Shown: positions 1-9,132 of the stretch, in pieces
Layout: every line of letters starts with the position of its first letter
How positions within the stretch are numbered: position 1 is the first letter of the stretch
From: Paraflavitalea soli
GTDB taxonomy: Bacteria > Bacteroidota > Bacteroidia > Chitinophagales > Chitinophagaceae
DNA: 64,000 bases
Assembly: GCF_003555545.1 (NCBI RefSeq)
Contig: NZ_CP032157.1
Coordinates: forward strand, 5,088,546-5,152,545
Direction: 5' to 3'
Position numbers and translations under genes: made by a program
Notes under the pieces: generated by a model
What the model was told of the DNA's origin: nothing
The model's database searches: none
What the model saw: only the letters and a program-made list of their open reading frames with translations

Positions 1-2952
1 ATTCACTTTAAATGACTGGTACCGGGCATTGAGACTGGGCCTCATTTCGCGTATCAGGGAACCAAACTGCGCATACATGTAAACACTCAGGTCAAAATTC
101 TTATAGGAAAGGTTGGTACTGAAACTGGCCGTCCATTTGGGGTTATGGGAACCCAGCACCAGTTTATCTGCATCTGTAATAAGGGTATCACCGTTAAGGT
201 CTTTTACATATGCACGGCCGGGTTGGAAGTTGACATTGGTTTTGTTGCCTGCTTTCTGCCAGAAATAATCAGCGAGGATACCACCTTTCACCGTATCTGA
301 ATATTGGAACATGCCTACCAGTTTCCAATCATAATAAACCTGTGTAGGCTGACCCAGGAACCATTGATTACCGATATTGTCAGAACCCGTACCATTGATA
401 TCTGTGATAGCTTGCTTATTGTACGAAACTACAAAGTCGGTAGTCCAGCGTAATCCATTGGGGCGATCTATATTCACCGTGCTCAGGCTCAGTTCCACGC
501 CACGGTTCCTTACATTACCGAGGTTTACCAACACATTTTGAATACCGCCAGCGGCAGGTATGGACCTGTTTTGAATAGGGTTGGTATTGGATTCATAAAA
601 ATCGAGGGTACCGGTAATCCTGTTCTTCAGGATACCGAAGTCGACGGCAATATTTTTGGTCTTTGTTTTTTCCCAGGTAAGCAGGGGTAATGGCAACGTA
701 TTGGGGAAGTAACCGGTAGCAGCGACACCGCCCCAGTTATACAAACTACGATCGAGCGTACCGGAAGTAAGGTAAGGGTCGATAGCAGCATTACCCACCG
801 AGCCATACCCTATTCGCAGCTTTAACTGATCAATAATGGTAGCACCCTTCATAAAATTCTCCCGGTCTATCCGCCACGCCAGGGCTGCCGAGGGGAATAA
901 CTCACCTTTGTGCCCATCGGCCAGTACGGATGAATTATCATTCCGCAGACTGAGCGTGAGCAGGTATTTGTCATCAAAAGTATAGTTCAAACGGCCAAGA
1001 AAGGAAGAGAGTTGGTATTGGCTGAAAGTGCCACTGCCAATCACCGTGCCTGTACCATTTTGTTGCAGGGAATACCATTTCTGGCTTTCGAAGTTGAGGG
1101 CTTCCGCGCTCATGGTATTGAACTCGTAGCGGTTCTTTACCAGTTCCTGGGCTGCCAGCAGGGAAATAGCATGTTTATCAGCTACGCGTAAGTCGTAGGT
1201 GAGCATGTTTTGTAATGTCCAGTTGAACCGGTTACGGGTAGTATAACTGCCATTGGCCGGACTGCCGCCTCTTACAGAAGACTGGCTGCCATTGAAAGTA
1301 CCCTGGCGCTCATTGCGCAGGTCAATACCAAAAGCGCTTCTGAACTTAAGGCCTTTGTACAGCGTTACTTCGGCAAATACATTACCGAGCAGCCGGTTGA
1401 TCCTTATTTCATTGAATACCGTATTGGCGTCATTCAACGGATTTACGATATTACCGTCATTGCCCGGATTGAAGATCAGCTTGCCGGTAGAATCATAAGG
1501 CTGCGCAATCGGCAACTGGCTGGAAGCGCCGCCATACATACTGGGTCCTACATTCTGAATCGCATTGGAATAATTGATACCGCCACCTATATTGATGACC
1601 TTATTAGGCCTGAAATCATTACTGAGGCTAAAGGTGTAACGGGTATAATCCTGTCCGTATTCAATACCCTTCTGGTTAAAGTAGCCACCGGAAAAGGCAG
1701 TGCGGAAACGATCAGATCCGCCGGTGAGGGAAATATTATGATTCTGTGTAACGCCTGTTCTTAATGCGCCATCCTGCCAATCGTAATTAATCACTTTAGA
1801 AGGATCGTAAATAGCTATACTATCCAATACAGGCAGCTTCAGGTTTTGCAACAAAGCCCTCTCTTCGGCTGTGGTAGCTCTTTTAGCGGCAACCAGCGCA
1901 GCTTCATTGATCCAGCTATAACCATTGGCCACGGCACGCCAGGTATAGATATCTCCGCGTGTTTTGAATAAGTTGAAATCAGACACCGGGTCAGGAAAAT
2001 ACAACTGGTTGGCATTGGAAGTGCTAAGGCTGGAATTATAGGACTTGGACGCTATAAACCCATCCCTTTTCAATTGCGCCCATTCCTGTCCATTAAATAC
2101 ATCGAGCGGCACCAGTATTTTCTCCAGGGAAACAGCACCACTGTAATCTACTGAGATCCTGCCTGAACGGCCTTTTTTGGTAGTGATCTGTATAACGCCA
2201 TTGGCTCCCCTGGAACCGTAAATGGCGGTAGCAGATGCATCTTTCAATACATCGATCGTTTCTATGTCAAGCGGGTTAATATCATCGATGGTATTCTCAG
2301 GAGCCAGCGGAATACCGTCCACTACATATAAGGGATTGTTATTAGCCTGCAAAGAACGGTTACCCCTGATCCGGATCGTAGAGCCGGAACCAGGACGGAA
2401 GGAACTTTGGGAGGCCACCAGGCCGGGCACCCTTCCCTGTAAAGCCTGCGAAACGTTGGTAACCGGTACCTGGCGTATCTGTTCAGTCCCTACAGAGGCA
2501 ATAGCCCCGGTTACATCACTTCTTTTACGTGTTCCATACCCGATAACTACCACCGATTCCATCTCTTTATTATCAGCAGCCAGAATGATGCTTACATTAT
2601 TCCGGTTATTGAGCTTGTACTCCTGCGTTTGATACCCAATATACGTTATCGTTAAAGTAACATTGCCATTGGGAACCTGCAGGGTAAAAGCGCCTTTGTC
2701 GTTGGTGGTGGCAGAAACACCGGTACTTTTTACAGCGACCGTTGCTCCGATCAAGGGCTCTGTTCTTTCATTGATAATGGTACCCGTAATAATTGTATCA
2801 TACTTAATATCTGCCATTCCGGCAATCGTATGATGTGGGAAACCTTCTTTAAGGGGTGAGAAATGGGGGATGTTGGCAAAAACTGATCGGGAACATACAC
2901 CGGTGCACAACAGGGACATGCAAATCCAGGTGTAGAATTGGCTTTTTTTCAT
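1..2952 (-). CDS. SusC/RagA-family TonB-linked outer membrane protein, 3' end outside window
   Basis: TonB-dependent oligomer importer of the outer membrane. The frame is open from an ATG at 2952 to the first base of the window (984 codons), so the C-terminal strands of the barrel are missing. The N-terminus begins MKKSQFYTWICMSLL, a signal peptide. A carboxypeptidase-regulatory-like beta domain follows (ITGTIINERTEPLIGATV, then YIGYQTQ). The plug has the SusC signature GYGTRKRSDVTGAI and then LQGRVPGLVASQ and IRIRGNRSL. SusC proteins are usually about 1000-1100 residues, so roughly 30-110 residues are lost. Its SusD partner would lie beyond the left edge. It diverges from the 3586-18891 operon across a 633-base gap that holds an inverted repeat. 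The substrate cannot be read from the sequence. Confidence 0.93.
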   Translation of the reverse strand, partial: MKKSQFYTWICMSLLCTGVCSRSVFANIPHFSPLKEGFPHHTIAGMADIKYDTIITGTIINERTEPLIGATVAVKSTGVSATTNDKGAFTLQVPNGNVTLTITYIGYQTQEYKLNNRNNVSIILAADNKEMESVVVIGYGTRKRSDVTGAIASVGTEQIRQVPVTNVSQALQGRVPGLVASQSSFRPGSGSTIRIRGNRSLQANNNPLYVVDGIPLAPENTIDDINPLDIETIDVLKDASATAIYGSRGANGVIQITTKKGRSGRISVDYSGAVSLEKILVPLDVFNGQEWAQLKRDGFIASKSYNSSLSTSNANQLYFPDPVSDFNLFKTRGDIYTWRAVANGYSWINEAALVAAKRATTAEERALLQNLKLPVLDSIAIYDPSKVINYDWQDGALRTGVTQNHNISLTGGSDRFRTAFSGGYFNQKGIEYGQDYTRYTFSLSNDFRPNKVINIGGGINYSNAIQNVGPSMYGGASSQLPIAQPYDSTGKLIFNPGNDGNIVNPLNDANTVFNEIRINRLLGNVFAEVTLYKGLKFRSAFGIDLRNERQGTFNGSQSSVRGGSPANGSYTTRNRFNWTLQNMLTYDLRVADKHAISLLAAQELVKNRYEFNTMSAEALNFESQKWYSLQQNGTGTVIGSGTFSQYQLSSFLGRLNYTFDDKYLLTLSLRNDNSSVLADGHKGELFPSAALAWRIDRENFMKGATIIDQLKLRIGYGSVGNAAIDPYLTSGTLDRSLYNWGGVAATGYFPNTLPLPLLTWEKTKTKNIAVDFGILKNRITGTLDFYESNTNPIQNRSIPAAGGIQNVLVNLGNVRNRGVELSLSTVNIDRPNGLRWTTDFVVSYNKQAITDINGTGSDNIGNQWFLGQPTQVYYDWKLVGMFQYSDTVKGGILADYFWQKAGNKTNVNFQPGRAYVKDLNGDTLITDADKLVLGSHNPKWTASFSTNLSYKNFDLSVYMYAQFGSLIREMRPSLNARYQSFKVN

Positions 2953-3016
2953 ACAGCAATTAATTTAATAGCAAGTTTTAGCGGTCGTTACGAAGCCTAA
3001 ATTAAACAGCTCCAAT

Positions 3017-3049
3017 TGCATAATCATCCTGAACTATCCTGATTATGCA
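3017..3049. promoter_or_regulatory. Perfect 10-bp inverted repeat, candidate operator of left susC
   Basis: TGCATAATCA (3017-3026) and its exact reverse complement TGATTATGCA (3040-3049) flank a 13-nt spacer. The spacer and arms also contain a direct repeat of ATCCTGA. The site is about 65 bp upstream of the susC start at 2952, a typical place for a dimeric regulator to bind. It is AT-rich and has no T-run, so a terminator is unlikely. The cognate regulator is unknown. Confidence 0.4.
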
Positions 3050-3526
3050 TTTTTATGTGTCATTTTAACCTATTTACTGTACTGACAAGTCCCAGAAAGC
3101 AGCCGGGGCCTCAAAATGAGAATGGCAGGACGCTTCAGGACGGTTGCTGCAACGCAAAAGTTAATTTTATTACCGGATTAGTGTAATTCTGACGATTATG
3201 TGATGCATTGCTTTTCATGCTTTTGCTAATTCCGTAAACAAAATATTAACCCGAACCAAACTTGCTTGCCATGCTACACTTTGACTGCCAAAGCCATGCT
3301 TCAATGGCTTTTTACCGGGCTCCTCTGTTGATCTCTCCTTTTATTGTTTCCCGAAACAATACGCTTATCAATCATCATTCCCAAAGAAAGTTTATTCGAT
3401 GTACTACAACCGGCTATCGTTACCCGGGCAGTATCCCTGCATGTAACTAATACTATTACTGTCATCATTCCACGGTAAGCAATGCCAGAGGGTATCACTT
3501 ACCTTATCCTGACCGTACACTTGTCA

Positions 3527-3558
3527 TTGCACCCTATCACTCCACCATTTATAGTTCG
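3527..3558 (+). promoter_or_regulatory. Candidate Bacteroidota-type promoter of the FAS1/susC/susD operon
   Basis: A TTG at 3527-3529 is followed after 20 nt by TATAGTTCG (3550-3558), a partial match to the Bacteroidota -33 TTG / -7 TAnnTTTG pattern. This would give a leader of about 20 nt before the ATG at 3586. The -7 match is imperfect, so this is tentative. Confidence 0.3.
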
Positions 3559-3585
3559 CTTTCAAAAAGAAAAACGACAATTTCT

Positions 3586-5808
3586 ATGTACAAGCTTCTA
3601 CAAAAGATGCTCCTGGCAATAACACTTGTGTTACTACTGACGGGCTGTCGAAAAAAGGCATTTGATGAGTATTATGGACGTCCCGACTCACTCGAACCAC
3701 CCATCTACCAGCAACTGGCTGCCAGGGGCAATTTTAAACACCTGCTCACAGCCATCGACAAAGCAGGTTACAAAAATACCCTGGGTGCAGCCGGATACTG
3801 GACTTTCTTTGCTCCCCACGACTCTGCCTTCCAGGTATACTTTGCGGCCAATGGCATCAATGGTATGGATCAACTGGACAGTAATGCCTGCCGCCAGATC
3901 GTTACCTATTGCCTGGTATACAACGCGTATAAGAAAGAACGGATAGGCGACTACCAATCCAATACCGGATGGATGGCTGCCAACGCTTTCAGAAGACGCA
4001 CGGCCAATTATACCGGCGTATATAATGGCCTGGACACAAGCGGCAAACCATTGAAAATGATTGCCTCCAATCGCAATGGAGTGAACTACTACATGGAGAC
4101 CGATAACAACTATAAGCAGATTCCCTATTTCGTAGACAACTTCATGACGGCCAGGAACCTTACAGCCGCCGACTACAACTATTTCTATCCCAACACGCCC
4201 TATACAGGATTCAATGTGGCAGATGCAGTGGTCACAGAAAAAGACATTCCTGCCGAAAACGGGGTGATCCATGTAGTTAATAAAGTGATCACTTCTTTAC
4301 CATCAGTTGATCAGTACCTGGCCGGTAAGCCGGAATACAGCAAGTTCAAAAAGATCTTTGACAGGTTCCTGATCCAATACGTGCTAAACAGTGTAGCCAC
4401 TACCCGTTATCAGAACGTAACAGGCAGTCCGGACCAGGTATATACCAAGGTATACAACCCATTACTGGCTTTTGCATTGAACAATGAGAACTTCCTGAAA
4501 GCACAGGAAAATGACGCGCAGAGTAATAGCTACAGCATTTTTGTACCCACTAATGATGCATTGGACAATTACCTCAACACCGTGCTGCTGGAACATTATA
4601 CCAGCCTTGAAAGCATGCCCATTAGCATCATTTACGATTTCATCAATGCCCATCTATGGCAAAATGCCGTATGGCCCAGCAAGTTTAAGACCACGCTCAA
4701 TTTCGTGAACGAAGAAGCCCGCTTTGATCCGGCCACCAATGTAGTAGACAAGAAAATATTGAGCAATGCTTTTTTCTACGGCACCAACAAAGTACAGGAA
4801 GCCAACGTGTTTACCAGCGTATACGGAAAAGCCTATCTCGATCCTAAATATTCCATGATGATCTCGCTGTTGAATATGGAGTTGAAATTTCAGGTATCCA
4901 ATATCTACCGCGACTATACGCTGTTCCTGATCACCGATGAAATGTTTAACAAAGCCGGGTATTTTGCAGACCCCTCTGTAAGCAAGGATCTGATCGATCA
5001 GTGGCGCTATACGCCCCCTGCAGGCTCTACCATACCGGCCGCAGCAGGCAGTACTGCACGTAACAGGCTGCTGCGTATCCTGAATATGCACGTGATCCCG
5101 CAACGTATTTTGAACAACCTTTCGGGCGAAGGGGTGGCAGCAGGCTATGGGGGCGAGTTCATCGCTTATAAGAACAATACCATCTATGCTCCCGGGAATG
5201 TAGACTCCAATAACGTAGTGAAAATATTGGACAGCAAAACCGCCAGGAACGGGATCGTGTATTATACCGATCGCATCATGGAGTTCAGTGAGGCAGCTGT
5301 GGGCAAACATATAGAGGCGCTGGGCACCCCCGCAGGATCGGCTTACAATGCCTTCTGGCAATACCTGAAAAATTCTGTGTTGTGGAACAATACGACCAAG
5401 GAGATACTGGGTGTAACTGGCGGAACATTTTATACCTTGTTCATTCCCAATAATGCAGCCATTCAGCAGGCAGTAACAGATGGCTTCCTGCCCAAAAAAG
5501 CAGATGGCACTCCCAACTTTGCCCCTACCCTCCCGGCAGAACAACTGCAGGTATTCAAGTTTATCAATTATCACTTCCTGAATAAAAGGATCATCGCGGC
5601 AGATGGTGTGGAAAGTGGTGCTTTTGAGACCATCCTCAAAAAGAACAACGGCGATCCTACTACCATATTTGTAAACAATACGCCGGGCAACATCACCCTG
5701 AGTGATATGGAAAGCCGGACGGCGCATGTGATCTCCACACCGGGCACTTACCTCAGCAACCGGTGTATGATCCACCTCACGGACAACTATCTAAAATTCA
5801 TCGACTAA
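3586..5808 (+). CDS. Lipoprotein with about four FAS1 (fasciclin) domains
   Basis: Surface or periplasmic lipoprotein of 740 residues. The N-terminus MYKLLQKMLLAITLVLLLTG ends at a lipobox cysteine followed by RKK. FAS1 hallmarks repeat along the chain: TFFAPHDSAF (about residue 75) with NGVIHVVNKV (about 226); SIFVPTNDAL (about 319); a third unit around 410-565 ending NGIVYYTDRI; and a fourth from about 575 with TLFIPNNAAI. Such domains mediate adhesion or glycan contact in other systems; the exact role here is not known. It is the first gene of a seven-gene run, 21 bp before susC, which suggests that it works with the SusCD complex as an accessory surface protein. No catalytic motif was seen. 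Confidence 0.88.
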   Translation: MYKLLQKMLLAITLVLLLTGCRKKAFDEYYGRPDSLEPPIYQQLAARGNFKHLLTAIDKAGYKNTLGAAGYWTFFAPHDSAFQVYFAANGINGMDQLDSNACRQIVTYCLVYNAYKKERIGDYQSNTGWMAANAFRRRTANYTGVYNGLDTSGKPLKMIASNRNGVNYYMETDNNYKQIPYFVDNFMTARNLTAADYNYFYPNTPYTGFNVADAVVTEKDIPAENGVIHVVNKVITSLPSVDQYLAGKPEYSKFKKIFDRFLIQYVLNSVATTRYQNVTGSPDQVYTKVYNPLLAFALNNENFLKAQENDAQSNSYSIFVPTNDALDNYLNTVLLEHYTSLESMPISIIYDFINAHLWQNAVWPSKFKTTLNFVNEEARFDPATNVVDKKILSNAFFYGTNKVQEANVFTSVYGKAYLDPKYSMMISLLNMELKFQVSNIYRDYTLFLITDEMFNKAGYFADPSVSKDLIDQWRYTPPAGSTIPAAAGSTARNRLLRILNMHVIPQRILNNLSGEGVAAGYGGEFIAYKNNTIYAPGNVDSNNVVKILDSKTARNGIVYYTDRIMEFSEAAVGKHIEALGTPAGSAYNAFWQYLKNSVLWNNTTKEILGVTGGTFYTLFIPNNAAIQQAVTDGFLPKKADGTPNFAPTLPAEQLQVFKFINYHFLNKRIIAADGVESGAFETILKKNNGDPTTIFVNNTPGNITLSDMESRTAHVISTPGTYLSNRCMIHLTDNYLKFID

Positions 5809-5829
5809 TTACTCCAAATCATATTGCAA

Positions 5830-8800
5830 ATGAGGAAGTATTTTGAAAAAGCCTGTTGCGCACTGATCCTGTCAGCCACCTGCTGGCTGGCCGGTACGGC
5901 GCAAACGCCTGCTGCTACGGATAATAAACACATCATCCGTGGTAAAATTACCGACCGAAAAAACAAAGAACCTATTACAGGGGCCTCTGTATCTGAAATG
6001 GATGCAGATGGCCGTATCATAAAAGGAGCAGCTACTGATATTGAAGGGAATTATGTGCTCCGGATCACCAATCCCAAAAACAAGCTCTCTGTTTCCTACG
6101 TAGGGTACAAAACGACCAGCCAGGCCATCAACGAACGCACCACTATCAACTTCCAACTGGAAGCGGGAGCCGGGGCCGACCTGGAAGAAGCGATCGTAGT
6201 GGCCGCCCGCCGCGTAGACAATGGTATGGGACAAAAAGCAGAAAGGAATATGACCACCGCTGCCTCCCGCGTCAATGCCAAGGACATGGAAGAAATGTCC
6301 TCTGCCAGTATCGACCAGGCATTGCAGGGACGTATGGCCGGGGTGGACATTACCGCTACCAGCGGCGATCCCGGCGCGGCCATGAACATACGCATCCGTG
6401 GTATTTCCTCCATCAACTCTACCGGTACCCCCCTGATCGTAGTGGATGGTATGCCTTACGAAACAGAAATACCCGGTGACTTCAATTTTGGAACAGCGGA
6501 TGAACAAGGCTATGCGCAGCTATTAAATATATCGCCGGCCGATATCAAAGAGATCACGGCTTTAAAGGACGCTGCCGCCACGGCGGTATGGGGTAGCCGG
6601 GCAGCCAATGGCGTACTGATCATTACCACCAAGCGCGGCAGCCGTGGCAAACCAAGTATTACCTATACTTTTAAAGGCGCCGCCTCTATACTGCCCAAAG
6701 CGATCCCCATGCTCAATGGTGACCAGTATTCCACACTGATCCCGGAAGCTTTTATGAACCGCATGGGTACTACCATGAACCCATCGGTCAGGGAGTTCAA
6801 CTATGATCCCAACGATCCTTACTGGTACCACAACTACAGCAACAATGTGAACTGGGTAGATGCCATCAGCCAACAGGGCTTTTTGCAGGATCATACCATC
6901 TCCATGACAGGTGGTGGTGAAAAAGCCAAATATTTTGCCTCTGTGGGCTATTTTAATCAAACCGGCAACACCATCGGTACTGCCCTTACCCGGATCAATA
7001 CGCGGATCAACCTGGATTACACGATTTCAGATAAGATCAAAATATTCACCAGTATTGCCTACACGCATACCGACCAGGCCCGCAATTACTTTAACACGGA
7101 CAACAAAAGTGAGGGTGCTATCCGTAATGTAGCCTACCTGAAGATGCCCAATATGAGTGTTTTTGAATATGATGAGCAGGGCAACCTCACCCCCAATTAT
7201 TTTTCACCGGCTTCCAATGTGCAGGGACAATACGCCCGTATCTACAACCCGGTAGCGATGGCCAGCCTGGCCAAACTAAATGTATTGGGAGAAAGGATCG
7301 TACCCCGCTTCCAGATCGATTATTCTATTGTCAAAAATTTACTGCGCGCCACTTTCGATGTACAATTTGACATCAACAATACGAAGAACAACAGCTTCCT
7401 GCCTCAGCTGGCCACCGGCCGCCCCAATACGGAAACGGTCGTGAACAGGACCTACGACGGAGACATTGACCTGTTTGGCGTAACTACCCGCAGCAGCTTG
7501 TTCTTTACTCCCCGGTTCAGGAATGAGGACCATGTTTTCTCCGGTAGCTTTAATCTTTTTACCGGCGACAACAAAGCAGTGAACCAGGAGCTGATGACCT
7601 CCAATACGGCTTCTTCCCTGCTGGTTGACCCTTCTGCGCCCTCCCGTACCCAAAACCAGGAACTGGCAGCCGTATCCCGTATCTCACAAACCAGAACAGT
7701 GGGAGCGGTACTGATCGCCAATTACAGTTTTAAAGACAAATATCTTTTTGAGGCCACCCTGCGGGGCGATGGCAACTCACGCTTTGGTCCCGACTATAAG
7801 TATGGTTTATTCCCCGGCGGCTCTTTGCGCTGGCGTATTTCGGAAGAATGGTTCTTTAAGAAGATCAAACAGCTGGATGATCTTAGCTTCCGCTTAAGCT
7901 ATGCACTCAGCGGCAATGCGCCCCGGTCGGACTATTCCTTTTTCAATACCTATAATACCTATGCCTGGAGTTACCTTGGCCAGAGTGGTGTATATCCCTC
8001 CAGGCCCGAACTCAAGAACCTTCGTTGGGAAACCGTTCACGGCGCCAACATTGGTATGAACATCTCCCTGTTCAAAGCACGTGTACGGGCTGATATTGAC
8101 GTGTACCGCAACCGTACCACGGATCTTTTTTCAGATGCCCTGGCGATACCTACCCAGAATGGTTATAATTCTTTAAGTATGAATATCGGCACCATGGACA
8201 ACCGGGGCTGGGAACTGGCTATCTGGACTACTCCTTTTAAGAATAAGACCTGGACCATCGGTTTCAACTTCAACATATCACAAAACCAGAATATCATCCG
8301 TGAAATATCTGAGTATGCCGCCAACAGTAAAGGAAATGTAGGGGCCAATGGTGAATACCTGCGCCTGTTGCAGATCGACAATCCTTTTGGATCATTCTAT
8401 GGTTACAAATACAAAGGCGTGTACAAGGATAAGGAGGCTACCCTGGCCACATCGGCCGGCGGTAAACCCATCATCGGCCCCAATGGCCAACAGGTGTATA
8501 TGCGCTTCAACTACCCCAATGTAGATTACACTTTCCAGCCCGGTGATGCCATGTATGAGGACATCAACCATGATGGCAATATCAACTACATGGATGTGGT
8601 ATACCTGGGCAACAGCAACCCTACGCTGGTAGGAGGTTTTGGACCCACATTCTCCTACAAGAATAAAATAAGTCTGTCGGCCTACTTCAATTTTCGCTAC
8701 GGTTATGAAGTGATCAATGGTACCAAGATGAATACGACCAATATGAACAGTTTTGATAACCAAAGCACGGCGGTATTACGCCGCTGGCGCAAAGAAGGGG

Positions 8801-9120
8801 ATGTAACGGATATTCCCCGTGGCATTATTGCAGGTGGTTATAACTGGCTGGGCAGTGACCGCTATGTGGAAGATGCTTCTTTCCTCCGGTTCCGTACGGT
8901 AACTGCCAGGTATGTATTTGACGGAAAGTTGTTGAGCAGACTGAAAATGAAAACCCTCAGCGCTTTCATCACGGCAGAGAACCTCATTACCTGGACCAAA
9001 TACACCGGACAAGACCCCGAAGTGAATGCCCGCGGCGCTGACATTTTCCGCCTGGCCATTGACTATTCTATGACGCCTCCTTCCAAAACATTTACGATCG
9101 GCCTTGTAGCAGGCTTCTAA
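5830..9120 (+). CDS. SusC/RagA-family TonB-linked outer membrane protein
   Basis: Full-length importer of 1096 residues. I chose the ATG at 5830 (MRKYFEKACCALILSATCW, a signal peptide) over an in-frame TTG two codons upstream. Residues about 35-110 form the carboxypeptidase-regulatory-like domain (GKITDRKNKEPITGASV, SYVGYKT). The plug follows, with LQGRMAGVDITATSGDPG, IRIRGISSIN, IVVDGMPYE and the typical ALKDAAATAVWGSRAANGV. The rest is a TonB-dependent barrel ending in FTIGLVAGF, with a terminal aromatic residue as expected for barrel assembly. The canonical GYGT motif after the CTD is replaced by VVAARRVDNG, a less common variant. It sits 12 bp upstream of its SusD partner. Confidence 0.95.
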   Translation: MRKYFEKACCALILSATCWLAGTAQTPAATDNKHIIRGKITDRKNKEPITGASVSEMDADGRIIKGAATDIEGNYVLRITNPKNKLSVSYVGYKTTSQAINERTTINFQLEAGAGADLEEAIVVAARRVDNGMGQKAERNMTTAASRVNAKDMEEMSSASIDQALQGRMAGVDITATSGDPGAAMNIRIRGISSINSTGTPLIVVDGMPYETEIPGDFNFGTADEQGYAQLLNISPADIKEITALKDAAATAVWGSRAANGVLIITTKRGSRGKPSITYTFKGAASILPKAIPMLNGDQYSTLIPEAFMNRMGTTMNPSVREFNYDPNDPYWYHNYSNNVNWVDAISQQGFLQDHTISMTGGGEKAKYFASVGYFNQTGNTIGTALTRINTRINLDYTISDKIKIFTSIAYTHTDQARNYFNTDNKSEGAIRNVAYLKMPNMSVFEYDEQGNLTPNYFSPASNVQGQYARIYNPVAMASLAKLNVLGERIVPRFQIDYSIVKNLLRATFDVQFDINNTKNNSFLPQLATGRPNTETVVNRTYDGDIDLFGVTTRSSLFFTPRFRNEDHVFSGSFNLFTGDNKAVNQELMTSNTASSLLVDPSAPSRTQNQELAAVSRISQTRTVGAVLIANYSFKDKYLFEATLRGDGNSRFGPDYKYGLFPGGSLRWRISEEWFFKKIKQLDDLSFRLSYALSGNAPRSDYSFFNTYNTYAWSYLGQSGVYPSRPELKNLRWETVHGANIGMNISLFKARVRADIDVYRNRTTDLFSDALAIPTQNGYNSLSMNIGTMDNRGWELAIWTTPFKNKTWTIGFNFNISQNQNIIREISEYAANSKGNVGANGEYLRLLQIDNPFGSFYGYKYKGVYKDKEATLATSAGGKPIIGPNGQQVYMRFNYPNVDYTFQPGDAMYEDINHDGNINYMDVVYLGNSNPTLVGGFGPTFSYKNKISLSAYFNFRYGYEVINGTKMNTTNMNSFDNQSTAVLRRWRKEGDVTDIPRGIIAGGYNWLGSDRYVEDASFLRFRTVTARYVFDGKLLSRLKMKTLSAFITAENLITWTKYTGQDPEVNARGADIFRLAIDYSMTPPSKTFTIGLVAGF

Positions 9121-9132
9121 ATTCTTACATAC

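Larger units (their letters stand above)
2953..3585. other. 633-base divergent intergenic region
   Basis: It separates the left susC (-) from the FAS1/susC/susD operon (+). It holds the inverted repeat at 3017-3049, a candidate promoter at 3527-3558 and a small hairpin at 3291-3310 (AAGCCAT, 6-nt loop, ATGGCTT, then a few T), which could end a short plus-strand transcript. Two overlapping open frames of about 60 codons, one per strand (3262-3450 and 3301-3498), show no recognisable domain. I do not call them genes. Confidence 0.6.

Noticed and set aside
3262-3498. Two overlapping frames of 62 and 65 codons in the left divergent region
   Set aside because: They overlap on opposite strands, lack recognisable features and have no supporting context.
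4654-5775. Long minus-strand open frame (373 codons) inside the first FAS1 gene
   Set aside because: Antisense to a clear FAS1 lipoprotein gene, no signal or domain pattern, and its codon frame mirrors the sense gene; treated as a shadow.
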